This document shows, one piece after another, positions 46,481-60,400 of a stretch of 64,000 bases of DNA. Position 1 is the first letter of the stretch, and the number at the start of each line of letters is the position of its first letter. The notes beneath the pieces are model-generated. The model did no database searches, had not been told where the DNA came from, and saw nothing but the letters and a program-made list of their open reading frames with translations. The translations under genes were made by a program, and so were the position numbers. The stretch is from Phoenix dactylifera (lineage: Eukaryota; Streptophyta; Magnoliopsida; Arecales; Arecaceae), in contig NC_052407.1 of the NCBI RefSeq assembly GCF_009389715.1, positions 4,281,154 to 4,345,153 of the forward strand. Reading direction: 5' to 3'.

Positions 46481-46936
46481 GGTGTGCACCGAGTCTTGGA
46501 CTCAAGCAAGCTGCTCTATCCTCTCTCTTTACTGTCTCTCTTCCTCCCATCTCAAACGCCTGGGAATCTGGTAAGAAGTCCTTCCTTCCTCGATCCCTAG
46601 CTTTCTTCTTCCCTTTCAAAAGCCCCCTTTGTTTTCCCTTCGAATCATGACATTCGAAGGGAAGAAAAGGTGAAAAAAGACTACATTTTTCCCCCACAAG
46701 TGGCATCGTATTCTCATCAGAGTTGAGAAACCACAGCCTTTTAGCTTCTAAATTTTGTCTGTCTCCGTCCATCTGTCCTCCAATCTCTGATAAAAGACTC
46801 GTTTTTTTTTCAAGCAATTTCTTTGTTTTTCTTCAGCTGTTCATGGAAAAGTAGCTCTTTTTCTTCAGTAGAATTAGAGCTGTGAACCGTCCAAGATCGG
46901 ATTTTTCTCTGCGGGTTTTCCTCCCTTTATCACTCC
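46481..46936 (+). promoter_or_regulatory. Probable leader exon and 5'UTR intron of VTE3
   Basis: A pyrimidine-rich stretch (46510-46570) ends gggaatctg|gtaaga, a good donor. Acceptors tttcttcag near 46838 and 46869 precede the VTE3 start codon at 46937. A leader intron is likely. The open frames overlapping it lack protein similarity. Confidence 0.4.
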
Positions 46937-49900
46937 ATGGCTTCCTCGTTGCTTAATGGAGCGGAGAACATCACTCTCTCTAGAGGGAGAGCCCCCAACG
47001 GGCTGGGTTTATTGGGGTCTTCTCTCCACGGAAGATGCCTCCCGAAGATGAGAAGGGTGTCCTTTAATGTGAATTCTAGGGCTCGATCCATGGTACCCAG
47101 ATGTAGCCTCTCATCTTCCAGGCCATCCTCCCAGCCCAGGTTCATTCAGCACAAAAAGGAGGCTTTTTGGTTCTATAGGTTCCTTTCCATAGTGTATGAC
47201 CATGTCATAAACCCTGGGCACTGGACTGAGGACATGAGGGATGATGCCCTCGAGCCGGCTGATCTCTTCGATCCCAGGTTCAAGGTGGTGGACGTGGGCG
47301 GTGGGACGGGATTCACCACTCTGGGGATCATCAAGCATGTGTACCCCCAGAATGTTACAATTCTGGATCAGTCACCGCACCAGCTTGCCAAGGCGAGGCA
47401 GAAGGAGGCCCTCAAGGAGTGCACCATCATGGAGGGAGATGCCGAGGACCTCCCTTTCCCCACCGACTCCGTGGACCGGTATATCTCTGCTGGAAGGTAA
47501 ATTTTCAGTGACCTCTTCGCACCGCATTTGCTCTCCTGAATTCACAGTTGAGATCTTTCTTCCTTTTGTAAATTTGTATTTATACTTCGCCGCATAGATT
47601 TGATTGGATGATCATATCTCAGCAGCAAAATTTTACATTCTCTGTTGGTGTTGGTCAAAATTATCAATCAATAGATATCTGAGATGTGATGATATGGTTC
47701 CAATACTGATGAGCTGATACCTGATTCCATATTTTGCATATCAGATGTTTGAAATATTGTTGTCAGCCTGATCAGCATGCTCGATAATTTACTCCAGAAT
47801 GAATGATGTCTTGATAGCAAATGTAGGCTTCTATCCAATTTAGGTGCAATTAATCATCTTGTATGTAGGCATTGTATTTGCCGATTTGCTTTCTGGTCCT
47901 TCTTCAGATATTAGTATTTGGAAGCTCCTACCTGGGATGTGCTTCTGCTTTGAAATCTGTGGAATTTCACTTCTGGACTTGCTTCCTGGTTGCTTCTCTA
48001 CTTCAAATTTTGGAGACTTCCCCTCCTTGCTCTCGGACCTGGGTTTGCTCCTGGACCAACTTCCAATTCTATTAATTAAGCTTCATATGAGATTAAAACA
48101 ACTTAATGAAAGTTTGAAATTACTAGTTTGTATATATTTTAACATTTATAGGCATCACATGGATGTGTAATAGAACTCTTTTACGTAAAAAAAAAAAATT
48201 GACTTAGATCTGTTCTTGTGTTATGATATGTTTTCTACTATACTCCTTGAAATGTAAGAGGAATTTATGTTGAATTACATAGATAGATTAATGTAGACCC
48301 TACATTTTCTTTGATAATGTTGGCATTATCATCATTCTCCAGTATCGAGTATTGGCCCGATCCGCAACGTGGAATCAAGGAAGCATACAGGGTGTTGAAA
48401 CTTGGAGGAATAGCCTGTGTGATTGGTCCTGTATACCCAACCTTCTGGCTCGCTCGCTTCTTTGCTGACATGTGGATGCTCTTTCCTAAGGAAGAAGAAT
48501 ACATTGAATGGTTTCAAAAGGCTGGATTTAAGGATGTTAAATTGAAAAGGATTGGTCCCAAATGGTACCGTGGTGTTCGTCGGCATGGTCTGATTATGGG
48601 ATGCTCTGTGACGGGTGTGAAAAGAGCATCTGGGGATTCCCCTCTGCAGGTTTTTTTTTTTTCTAATTCATGATATAAATATTTTTTAAGCACCCATGAT
48701 GCTAAACTCATTTCGCTTGTTTATTATCCTGCATTATTTCCCTTTATTCAATGCTATCTGCTTCAGTATTATTATCAGTAAAAGGACAGACGGAGAAAAA
48801 TCTCTACATGCTATCAAACATTTTTAGGAAATAGTCTCCTTGTCTATTTGCTATGTTTTGATGATTTTGTTTTCAGGATAGAATTACAAATAGGTTACAT
48901 TATTTGCTTAGGTTCCTGAAAAGCACACTGCTACCTCTGCCATGCTACGTAATTGATATTTAGTGGATTGTGCTAGTAATCAATCACAAATCTATTGTAA
49001 TTGTTTAATTTTATGCACCTTCAACTAATAGCTCTCCAATAGGTGGCATTTATCAAGTCATTTCTGAATTGACCATGCCTATTAATCAAATATTAAAACA
49101 TATGCGGTTTGTCTGGTTATATAAACTTGTAGTTGTTTCTTTTATTTAGGGGCTATGCCGATGCAACCTTAATATGGTACGAGTGGCATTTTAGGTTAAG
49201 ATCTCGCTCTTCTTGCTTCAGAGTGGAGTTTATGAAAACATTAACTTTATGTAAGTCAGTCATATTTAGAGAGAGGTCAAGATTAATGGGTGAACTGCTT
49301 CTCTCATAGGCCACCTTCTACTTTTCCTGGTGAATTATGGATGGTTCTGTCTGCCTTAGTTTCTGCCTTCATGTAAGTTGTGGTTTTGTAACCTTGAAGA
49401 GAAGCATTATTTTCTTATGTTTTCATATTCTACCTTTGCTGTTTCTTATTGGTGAATTTAAAAGCTTTTATTTTTTTCAATAATTTATTTAAAATAATAG
49501 CTCACTAGCATGTAAGTATCTATTAATTCTAGTGTTTTCCAAGTACTAGTTCTTTTTGTACTCACTAGAACGACAACATCATGGACCATAATTTTTCTTA
49601 TCTTGATCTGTCTATCTCAGTGTAAATGTTTGCCTATAAAATCACAATCCAGTTTAAGAATCTTGGGGGGGCTTAATCATCTTTAAGCTTTAAGTTGGTT
49701 GACTAAGTTCCATATAAACCTCATAACTGTGAAGGATCTGGTTAATCCCTTTCTATGCCTTCGTGAGTTTGAGTCAAGAAGACACTACTTTAAGCTAATC
49801 GATATGACAATTTTGTTATTTTCTTCAGTCATTTTGTTTTTCTAATTTGCGGTACCTAAAAAATAATACAAATAAAATAGAACATATGGAATTTAGTTCT

Positions 49901-52470
49901 ATTGAGTGAAAATAGATAGTGAATGGATAGCTGGAGTAATGATTACCATTATCTTAGATTATTTCATGGAAGAACAAAGAGAAATTAAAATATATGAGTT
50001 GAGTAGGTGGAATAGTAAGATGGGTAAGAGATACTTAGGGTAAGCATTTGTATGCAAGGCCATTTTGAAATGTAGAGTATCCTGAAAAAAGATAGAGCTA
50101 ATTAATGAAAGGATCAAACACGAGAAAATATTTAGAAAAAAATTTGATGTAAAAAATAGCATGTTGAAATTTTGTTGTAATTGATTGCTGAATGAGTCCA
50201 ATTTATCTAAAGGCCCTGCTACTCCTAGAGAACCATATTTGCTAACAAAGGATAAGATGGCCATCGTAGGTGATTCAAGTCCAAAAAGGAACCCTGACTT
50301 GCAAATCGATTCTTTTAAGGTTACAGATTTTGGACTCCCCAGAGTCCCATATCAATGCATAAACCACTCCAGACCACAAGCCTAGTGACTTTTTTTTTGG
50401 AGCCATTACTTGCAAATCAACTCTTTTAAGGTTTCGGATTTTGGACTCCCCAGTCCTCCATGTCAACGCATAGTAGACCACTCCAAACCACAATCTTAGT
50501 GACAGTTTTTTTGTATAAATCAACCAGCGACCACATTAGTACTTTTTCACACTATTATTGGGCGTGATAAGACTTCAAAATTTTGCCAAAATAGTTCGGT
50601 AACACTTCGTATGGCTGGCCTAGTATTCCTCTCTGTCTAAACAATCTTAGTTCTCATGGTACTTATATAAAGTGATTGGTAGGAGCTCCTTGTTTGATTC
50701 ACACACTTACTTCAGATTTCTTTTCCATATATAATAAAAATCACATAAAACCTGCTCAGACATGATATAAAAGTAGTTGACTAAGAAAATTCCGAAGTAG
50801 TGAGAACATATAATCTGGGAAGTCATTCATAGTAGTGCAACTCGGGTATAGTAAAGTTGCTTTCTGTTCTTCTGTTTTAGTCCTTAAAAAACAAAGAACT
50901 TTCTCACATATCATGTTCAGAAAAAGTCTTGCTCAAGAAAAATGTTAATTACATGTACCTTGTTATAAAGAAGATCTGAAGCTACCATGTATAAAGGCCT
51001 GAAGATATTTATGATGAAGAATGGTCCTTTTTAATGAACTTTCAGAAAAGGAGGCATCAAAACTCCATGATTGTAACATGGATTTCGTCGAAGCATATGA
51101 AAAAAAATTGTCGATTTATAAATTGTTAGGATTCTCTCCGTTTGTATTGCAATTTCTTTTATCTTCAGTGAACTAGCTTTCATATGAACTTTCAGAAATG
51201 ATGCCATCATAACAAATTCTGGTGTACTGATTCCTTTCAAGTGGCCAACTTCCTAAAAAATATTAAGGAAAATAAATGACAGCTGAACAGAACTAGGCTG
51301 ACCATGACCAAAAAACTACAATTTGCTTACTAAACGAGTTTTGTAGGGACCAAATGCTAGTACTTGTCATGGCACTTTATGCCTCATAGGGGTCCATTGC
51401 ATTAAGAACTAGTAGATCACACATGAATCCACAATTTCTGCATCTTTAAGGATTCTTATAAACCAAAAAAAACATGAATCCACAATTCCTACAAGGTAAC
51501 ATCTCGAATCATTTGAATGCAATCAGCTATCCACGAGCACCATCTTTTAGAAAGAAGTCAAAATTTCTCATCAACCAATCCATCGAACTTTAAGAGATTC
51601 TGTTTGAAAGCTTTATCAAAGTCAGGCTTCAAATGGCCTTGCTTCTCCCCGTAAGAGTGTTATAGAATGGCTTGAGCACCTGGGAGGCCATCTATGATTT
51701 TTGTCATCCCTAATCTCTTATGTTTAACCTGATCAGTTTAGTTTAAACTTTAAAACCTAAGTAACATCCAGACAGCACCTTTAATACAATTCTATGAACT
51801 AATTGCATGAATTTTGTATAAACCAATAATCCATACCAAAAATGTCACATTCAGTGATGCTGTTCACCAGGTGGATCTGTTTACACTATTCACAAGGAGA
51901 AAAAATCACTATGCTCCTCAAGATTTCAAATGGGTACTCCATAGCCGCTTCATACTTTTAGGCCTGAAGTTCCTGGTCTTCATGGTTTATGTGCCTATGA
52001 ATCATAGATTAGATTTGCCAAAAAAGCCTCATGCTGCCACATAATATAAGGTGTAATGCTCTAGCGTAAACTGGGAGTGCCAAATGAATTGCTTCCATTA
52101 GCTTGAAAAATTTATATAGTGAACGAACAGAGAAATTCCTCATTTCCATATACATCATGTACAAAATTTCTTTTTTTTCTTTTTTTGATGAAACAGAGGA
52201 AGTGAGGGTCTCCCCTGGGTTTGTTTTATTAGGAATCATGTACAAAATTTCAGTTAATGCTTTATGAACCTATTACAATCTTCTGATTATAAGATTATTT
52301 GGGTCTTTGTGCAGCTTGGTCCAAAGGCTGAGGACGTGAAGCAACCTGTGAATCCATTTGCCTTCCTCTTGCGTTTCATCTTAGGTACCATTGCAGCAGC
52401 ATACTTTGTGTTGGTGCCCATTTATATGTGGATTAAAGATCAGATAGTCCCCAAGGGAATGCCAATATGA
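46937..52470 (+). CDS. VTE3: MPBQ/MSBQ methyltransferase, chloroplast inner envelope
   Basis: SAM-dependent methyltransferase (VTE3/APG1, the 37-kDa inner envelope protein). It methylates 2-methyl-6-phytyl- and 2-methyl-6-solanesyl-benzoquinol in tocopherol and plastoquinone synthesis. Exons 46937-47496, 48343-48649 and 52315-52470 join exactly (560+307+156 nt) to give 340 residues, the normal plant length. Residues 1 to about 55 are a Ser/Arg-rich plastid transit peptide (MASSLLNGAENITLSRGRAP). Conserved blocks follow: HKKEAFWFYRFLSIVYDHVI, NPGHWTEDMRDDAL, the SAM-binding VVDVGGGTGFTTLGI (motif I, from residue 117), VTILDQSPHQL, EGDAEDLPFPTDSVDRYISA and SIEYWPDPQRGIKEAYRVLK. A membrane anchor (about 304-329, FAFLLRFILGTIAAAYFVLV) sits near the C-terminus. 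Introns are 0.85 kb and 3.67 kb; the second contains a 64-bp retroposed insertion. Intact. Confidence 0.96.
50299..50507. repeat. Two direct copies of a ~100-bp segment in VTE3 intron 2
   Basis: Copies at 50299-50396 and 50410-50507 share ttgcaaatc.a.tcttttaa, attttggactccccag and accactcca.accaca. The period is about 111 bp. The origin is unknown. Confidence 0.7.
52171..52234 (-). mobile_element. 64-bp retroposed insertion with 17-bp target-site duplication
   Basis: Exact duplication ATCATGTACAAAATTTC at 52154-52170 and 52235-52251. The insert begins with a T-rich run (ttttttttcttttttt), a poly-A tail read from the minus strand. The body, on the minus strand, is ataaaacaaacccagggg followed by agaccctcacttcctctg. 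Long duplication plus A-tail indicates LINE-driven retroposition of a short or 5'-truncated element into VTE3 intron 2. Confidence 0.82.
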
Positions 52471-52608
52471 GAGAGAGAGAGCTTGAAAGGACAGCATGGT
52501 TTGTGATAATCAAATAATGCATGTACTTCTCCATGTAGGCGCTTGTTTATTGTCTTTACTGCATTGTTACCTTTCTTATATCAATCAGGATTAGCTGAGT
52601 AGGAGAAC

Positions 52609-52614
52609 AATAAA
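52609..52614 (+). terminator. Polyadenylation signal of VTE3
   Basis: AATAAA 139 bases after the VTE3 stop codon, in the context gaacaataaaatctg. Canonical signal at a usual plant 3'UTR distance. Confidence 0.5.
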
Positions 52615-54433
52615 ATCTGATGGTGCTTTTATGTGTCAATGTGCTATACAAAGATAACACATTGTCATCTAGTTGAAAGCAATTTGCCATGTAATTATGC
52701 AGGATATGGTATCCCATTTAGAATATATAATGCAGTCATGAGCTGATGCCCCTGCTTGCTATCCTTCTGAAGCATGTGCAGCATCATCTCCTTGCGGGAT
52801 TAGCATATGGCTTGAAATCATATGAATTCTGCAAATCAGCAATTTGTCAATGCATGATCTTTCCTACTGTCGTGAGAATTCCTAGGCAGGCCTAGAAATG
52901 TCCCTGTAACATCTAATAGATCAATTTGCATGGTTATTATATGTCCTGCAGGGCTTTTTGTTCCATTTTATTTTATTTCATTAATTGAGAGAGAAAGGGA
53001 GGAAAATGTATGCATACTACAATTTTTGTCTTGCAGCGGTTCATGGAATCTAAAATCTTTAGTTGCTAAGCCGAGGGTTACAGCCACTCAATCCTCAATT
53101 GACATATGTCTTGCATCTTTATTTTTTTTAATTTAAAAACATATTCTTTTGAGGATCCATTATATAGATAGCTTGAAACCTATAATCATCAAGGTATATC
53201 AATGTCATATTTTATTAATTATTATGTTGTAACAATGTCATATTCTATTACATATTATGCTATATTATATACAACGGAATGCTACACCATTATGGCAATG
53301 CCTGATTTTATGCGGAGAGATTTACATTTACACATGACTAATGTCTTTTTTTCTTGCTATCATTTATAGTTGAGTTGGATGAACCATGACTAATTATGAT
53401 AGTAGTTGCTGGGTACTACCTTCGTAGATGGGATTTTTCATCATGTTGATTGTGCGTGTCTTTAGTAGAAGCATATCAAGCGTCCGCTCTGGATGGATGG
53501 ATATCTGGGATAAACTTGTTCGCAATCATCTGGCCAATACTGCTTGTTTCCACAAAATATAGACTCAAATTCCATGACAAACCAAAAGCAGCAGCATCCT
53601 TGTTTTTGGTGACAGGAAGAAGACCAAGCTCTCAAGCCTCTAGCTTCAGAACATGCCATAGCTTTTCGACACCAAGTAGCTAATCAAGCTTAAATAGTTC
53701 ACCAATTTTAATCACTTGATATGGATGTTCCTGCTCAAGCTCTTGCTCATTTGCATGCATGACCTCAAACAAGGTGCATCAAAATACTCCAATGATGCAT
53801 ATCAAGTCATGGTTGCGATTGCACCATCCAATATGCTAAACTGGAAGACTACTTATCTGAAGCAGTTGCTAATGCTCCCACACAAACACCTCATCTTTGT
53901 AACATGGTGCTGTCGTATGCTCAAAATTACCTGGATGCGTGCCTTGAGCTGCATTATAAGCATTGTGAGGCAATACCTGATACCGATTAGGCAGTCCAAT
54001 TAGTAAAAACTTCAAACAATCGTCGGTGACCTGGCTTTTGCCCTTTTACAGATAAATGCATACTGAAGGAATTCACTCCATCAACATTAATTCAAGATTT
54101 CCAAATTTCAAGTGAAAAGAATCCTCCTTCATATTATTATTGTTTCATCAATTTATTCTCAGCTAATCATCTTTGCGTTGCAGTTCATTACCAATCATTT
54201 TGAGGTACCCGATCAGTGAAAAAAACACCACCTTCAAATGCAAGAAACATCCATGAGACGAATCAAATCAACTCGGTCTTTGGAAACAGCCTAAAAACAA
54301 GCGAGAAAACATCATAATGTTCGAAAGCCTGAACATGGCCCAGCACAGGCCGGTTCCATGCGCACACCTACCAGACACTGCGATTACAGGAGCTTGGAAA
54401 AGAGAGAATGTTACTTAAAACGCTCATTGGAAG
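52615..54433. other. Intergenic between VTE3 and CYP95-like gene
   Basis: Convergent gene ends meet here. On the minus strand AATAAA (complement of 54152-54157) may serve the CYP95-like gene. A plus-strand open frame at 53796-53990 has coding-like, Cys-rich composition (LEDYLSEAVANAPTQ, LSYAQNYLDACLELHYKHC) but no start codon and no family I recognise; a decayed gene scrap is possible. Nothing else is supported. Confidence 0.35.
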
Positions 54434-57400
54434 CTACCTATCAGGGCTTCCATCTCCATAAGAAACCAACCCACGGTTTCCAGCAGGGCTACTGGATCTA
54501 GAACTGCTTCGAGACCTCATATTACCCTTGTCTTTCTTGCCACGAGGACCTGCATCAGGAGATCTGGAAGCCGAAGAATCCCGGTTCCTTGACCTTGACC
54601 TTCCTCTATCAGAAGAGCGTCTACTTCCTTCCGGACCAAGACGAGATCGGAGTCTATCACTAACTGTTGGCTGTAGGTCAAATTTTGGACTAGGGCTACG
54701 TCTTGGGCTCCGGCTGCGATCCCTCCCACGGCCACGGTAACCAACGGCAGTGGGTGAAATACTCCTACTTCTCCCTCTCCTGTTTCGATATCTAAGAAAA
54801 TCATATATATAATTGTCAGAAAATCTGTATTTTCTCGATATAAGTTTACCTAAGAACACAGAATAACAAGCATGCATGTTACATGAAAATACTAAATTGT
54901 CTACGTCAACTATCATGCTGAGGAATGTGAATTACGAAGTAATGCACCACGTGATAACATCAAAAAATAGAGGGGGCCATACTTCAGTTTGGCCAAGCAG
55001 GAGCAGAATATGTAATCATTGTAGTAACTTACATATCAACTCCTCAAAGCTGGGGTCAAGCTTTTAGTCCTCAAACCCCGCTAGCGGTGAGCATCCTTAT
55101 ATTTCTTCCATGATTTGAAAAATAGCTACGAATGATAGAGGATCACTTTATGTACCTTTATGCTATTGCAAGTGACCAGCATGAGAAGAAATAGAAAATC
55201 ACTCCCATTATAGATATACAAAATCCAGACATTAAAGGGTCAACAGGCAAGCAGCATTTTCGCATTCAAAATGATATCATTCGCAATCCCTTACCTAGCC
55301 CAAAGTTCTCTTCTTTGGGGAGCATAACTCCGCAGTTATTCACAAAATTCCATTCAACCAAGAACCTAATAACCAAGTAATCCTTTGATATCACAAATAT
55401 GCCAGTCACAGTGTTCACCTATCCCTAAAAGTTTCCCACACTTACCATAAAAATATCTAACAAGTGATATACATTCTCTTCATCTTCCAATGCACGTAGA
55501 TGTGATGAGTTCCTCTGGAAAGAGTAAGGCTGAGGATCTTTTGCATGAAGCTTAACTATAAGCTTACATCTCAGGAGGTATGCCCATGTTCCAAACTCTA
55601 ATTAGATAGCACTGCATGAAATCAGGCATTCACACATCTAGATAATCGTCCATCAAATATCCTAAAAAAACATGCAAAATCTTGATGAGAGTCCTAAGGT
55701 TGGCAAATCAATCCCATCATCATAGACAAATCTCGCTAGTACGTCTCATTAGTGATGTTCAAATGTTCTTCAAATTTAGGGTTGTTTTGGTTGCCCGCAA
55801 TAGAATTTGCAGCTATAAGTAGAAGGCAACTGTCAATTTCATTTGCTTGCAATGCAGCTGCAAAAACTATTGTTCATTCTGTGGATGCCCACAACTGGCA
55901 ACCACAAGTCCAGTTGCTATGTGTGGTTGTCTAATACCAAACAAGATATTAGACTAAGATATTAGACCAACGTCTGCTGTGCCAGTACCGAGGTCCGAAC
56001 TGGTTGCCAGGTGGCATAGTTTGGTATGGCCCCGCGCGTGCCGTGTTGGCCCTGTACTGACACAGTAAAAGAGGCAAGGGAGAGGGAGAATGGGAGAGAG
56101 AAAAAGAAAGAGAAGAAGGAGGCCTTTGGAGAGCCAGCGGAGGGCTGGAGAGCTACCGCACAGAGGGATGGATGTCAGGAGAAGCTCCGCCTCCAGTCCT
56201 CTGTTTCATTCGAAATAGGGGCTCGAAGGAGCTCCTTTTATTTTTTGCGAATTTAAGTAGAAGTCGGCAAATCCATTGCCGACTTCACTTAATCGCAGCA
56301 GCTCTCCGGCCTCTCTCTTACTTCCTCTCCCTGTCCCTCTCCCTCCTCCCCCACTCTCTCTCTTTTCCTCTTTTTCCTTCTCCCCCTCCATCGCCGGTCT
56401 CGGTTTTAACCGTCCCGGTCCACCATCGGTACAGCTCTAGACGGTTCGGTCGACCATGTATTAGACAACTACCTACAAGTGACCTCTATTAGAGAACCTC
56501 TAAAAAAGAATTCCAAATGGGCATATAGAGGCCAACATCCCCTGTTCTGATGCAAAATCTGGACATGCTAGTGAAAACTGGTACTAATTGCAGGTCGTGG
56601 TGTGCAGTTTTAATGATATATCTAATTTCTCTAACAAGAAAGGTAATATGGCTATTTTTAGTTGTAACATTTGATAGATATATGATCCAGAAATATAAAT
56701 AACAAAACCATGACCATATAATCATTACAATCCAAAAGCCACGTAAAACTCTAAAAATACGCAAAAAGTAAATAGATAAAGTAAATACAAACTATTAAAG
56801 AACACAAGAAGGGGAGGTGGTGGAAGGAACCTGAGTGGACTACTGCCTCTTGGGGAGCGACGGTAGCGTTGTACTCGATGACGCTCAGTGTAAGTCCTAT
56901 ATCTTGAGTACCTATGGTAGAATAAATAAGAATTCAGTGTAATAGAAGATCTATCTCAACCTTCTGCCAAATACAATCCGATTACCTATCCTGGCCGCTT
57001 GCCCATTCATTTCTTCCCCTGTAATAGTGGGAGCGAATGGGAGAACGCTCTGGTGAAGGAGTTCTGTATCTGCGGACATATGCATACTGCTCAGTAAATC
57101 CACGTCCTTTCCTTAGTCGCTTTGGGGCCTCCTCTCGGGAACGGCTTCTTGACAAATAACTGCCACGATTTAAAGTGGCTTCAGAAGCTTTATACCCAGG
57201 GCTTCTTTCTGGACTCCTTGAAGGACTTTTCTGATTTTGCCTTTCATTCTCTCTCATTGGTTGACCACTCCTAAGACTTGCACTTGAACCCCCCTTGAGA
57301 TCCTTGCTCCTTCACATAAAATGTCAAAGCAAAAATTAATCACATGTTGAAACAAGAAAACCCATCTAAAACTGTTGCAGATAAACATCTACATCATGTG

Positions 57401-60400
57401 TAAAGAGTTAAATTAAAAGTGAAACCTGAATCTGCTTGATTTCTCATCTGATTGTGATTGTAGATTCACAGTTCTGTCAACCTTGGCTCCCAAGCCATTG
57501 TCTATTTCTCGAAATTCACCATTTTCGTTAAGGAGTTCACCCTCTTCATGTGAAGCATTATCTCTAACAGTTTCCTTTTCATCTTTCCTTGGCCCTCCTA
57601 CAGTTTCTTCTTCACCCAAGACCATTGAAGGAGGTTTTGTCTGTCCTGCTAGAGATAAGCAAATTAATCAGCCTTGATAAGCAAAATTAGCAACTACAGA
57701 ACTTGACATCATTCTGGTGCATTCACATGGAAGCATGTAGAAATAGCAAGGACACAAGCGAACATAAATAAATTGAGTTAATACCTGTCCATATTAATGA
57801 GTTGAACAATGCAGAAGACAAATGAAACATATTATATTTGACTTATCACAAACAGAAGTCCCCAAGAAATATCTACATACCAATAAATGAAGAAATTTAT
57901 ATTATAGAAATAGTAATTAGCCATTAGATAATGGTAGACAACTTTTAACTTTTAATCCAATCACTGACACAGATTGAAACTATATGAGTGAAGGAGTGGC
58001 ATGGTTCATCTTGTCCTATCAATGATGATATCCATTAACACTTTAGGACAATCTTTTATAGCTTGTTTAAATTTAAGCATTTAGATTTTAAAATCATCAG
58101 AATGGCTTCAAAAAGTGATTGTATGCTTAGCTAGCAATGGCGTCGTAGTTTTCTGGCACACATCAATAAGAATCATTGAGATGCTTTCTAAATCAAGACA
58201 ATGATTCAGTTGGATAAAAAAAAAATATTTGAAACATGGACATCTTGGGACCCAATCAACATTACACATTAATATATATATACACACACATATATATATA
58301 CATATATACATATATTGATTCTAGGGATGTTTTACGCGATCTATATTCTACAATTTTGCTCTCTTCATCATTAAAATAAAGATGTCATGTGATCCAGTGT
58401 AAGCCACAAGATTCTAGTGATTTCTACACTTAAACTCTCCAAGGGCAAATTGATGTTTCCTCCTAATTTTTCTTGTTTGCTCAGTCTTGTTCACCTCATA
58501 GTGGCAGGACATCTTCACTGCAAGATATCAAAACAGCTCCAACAGATGGAACAAACTTCCTTCAGGCACATAAAGGAATAGAAGTTTCAGCTGCATCCAA
58601 ACTGAATTGCAGAATGCTACAGAGGAGTTAGGTAGATTGCTAGTGAGGTTTAGGAAGTCTGGCCAGTAACTTACACCCAAATAGTCAACAAGGTTTATCT
58701 AAAGTAGCATACTGCCCCAAAATTACAACCACTCAGCAACAGGATTGCACTTGGGACCAAATAATACACTCAAAATACTCAGGAATCAGATTGTCAGCAT
58801 CATCTCCGAGCTCTACAAATCACAAAACCCAAGAAGCACAATAATTAAGAAATCAAGCAACTTGTAGAGTTTGGTTACTGGAAATTAACCATGTCAACTA
58901 CTTTAAACTTATGAACATCAAGATTAAGGAAAGCACACAACAGTTAGTGTTAAAGGAAGATTTATCTAAGATAACTTGTCAAACACATCTAAACGGGTAA
59001 ATGGAATTTCTGAGATGATAGATTACACACCAGGAGCTTTAGCAGATATATCAATGGCTTGTGACGAAAATTTGGTTTTATTAGCATCCCTTTGACAATC
59101 AGCTTTTTCATTATCTGAGCTACTACTGCTGGCACTCTCACTCTCTGGATCACTTGAACTTTCCGAACTCCTGTAGATGAGGCCGACAGTCATCAAATAA
59201 CAAGTTACTCACAAGCAGAAAAGGAATAAGAATATGTAGATATTTAAAAGGATTAACAGCATACGATTTTGACCTCCGTCTTGATCTTTTATTATGCTTC
59301 CTTTGTTGCTTCCCTCTAAGCAAGTCCCTCTTTCTTTTCCCATGTTTGTATCTATCCTTCTTTGATGTTTTCTTTCTCCTCTTGCGTCTCGAATCACTGG
59401 ATGAACTAGTATCTGATGATGAAGAGTCTGAATCAGAGTCTGAGTCAGATATGCTATCAGAGGAGTAGGAGTCTGAATCAGAATTGTCAGAGCTGTATGA
59501 ATCAGATGATGAGTATCTTCTCTTTCTCTTCTTTCTTTTGTCTTTAGCAGTTCTCTTGTGTCCTATCCTCCCCTTTCCATCAGAACTATTATCTGAAGGA
59601 AGATCTCTTCCTGATTTTATAAGCTTATTTTCTGCAGGAATTGAAATGTATCCAATGAATAACAGAGTCCCATGCAGGAAGTTGAACCACATTATACTAG
59701 CATCTGCTCTTACCTTTTGTAGTCCCAAGTGCAGTTTGAGTTTTATTATCGGAAGCTTCACCACAATTCACAATTCTAACGGTGCAAATAGGTTTTCCTT
59801 TATCTGAACCAGCCTGTTCTATCTTCTTCAGCAAACTCATTCCACTCACCACCTTTCCGAAAACAACATTTTTGCTGAAAAAATAAAATGTAATCTTAAA
59901 GCCCAATACAGTAACGTCACATTATCTAATCGTTCTTAGTTACTTATTTCTAAAATGATGAGGCACAGGTGGTGAAATATATGGCTTCTTCAAAAGCAGA
60001 TATCTGTTTTTTTTCAATATAATGCAATGACATGTATTGATCAACTAACTCCATGAAATGCAAATGTAACTACTACGAGGATGACCTGAGAAACGTCATA
60101 CCGTATTAAACAAAATAACTTATCTGTTTAAAATTTACAGCAAGGAAGGATGGAACTACAAAGATATGTCAAAAACAATACACTATTACAGATTATCGCT
60201 TAGTGTAAGAACTCCACCATGTTTCAGTAGAATCATGACATAAAATTAAAACAAACACATGAAAGCCGAAATAAAATAAGTGCTACCCGTCAAGGCGTGG
60301 TGCAGCCCTGAAGCTAATGAAAAATTGTGATCCATTTGAATCTGGTGCAGGACTTGCCATGGACAAAACACCAGGCCCATCATGCTTCAGCTTAAAATTC

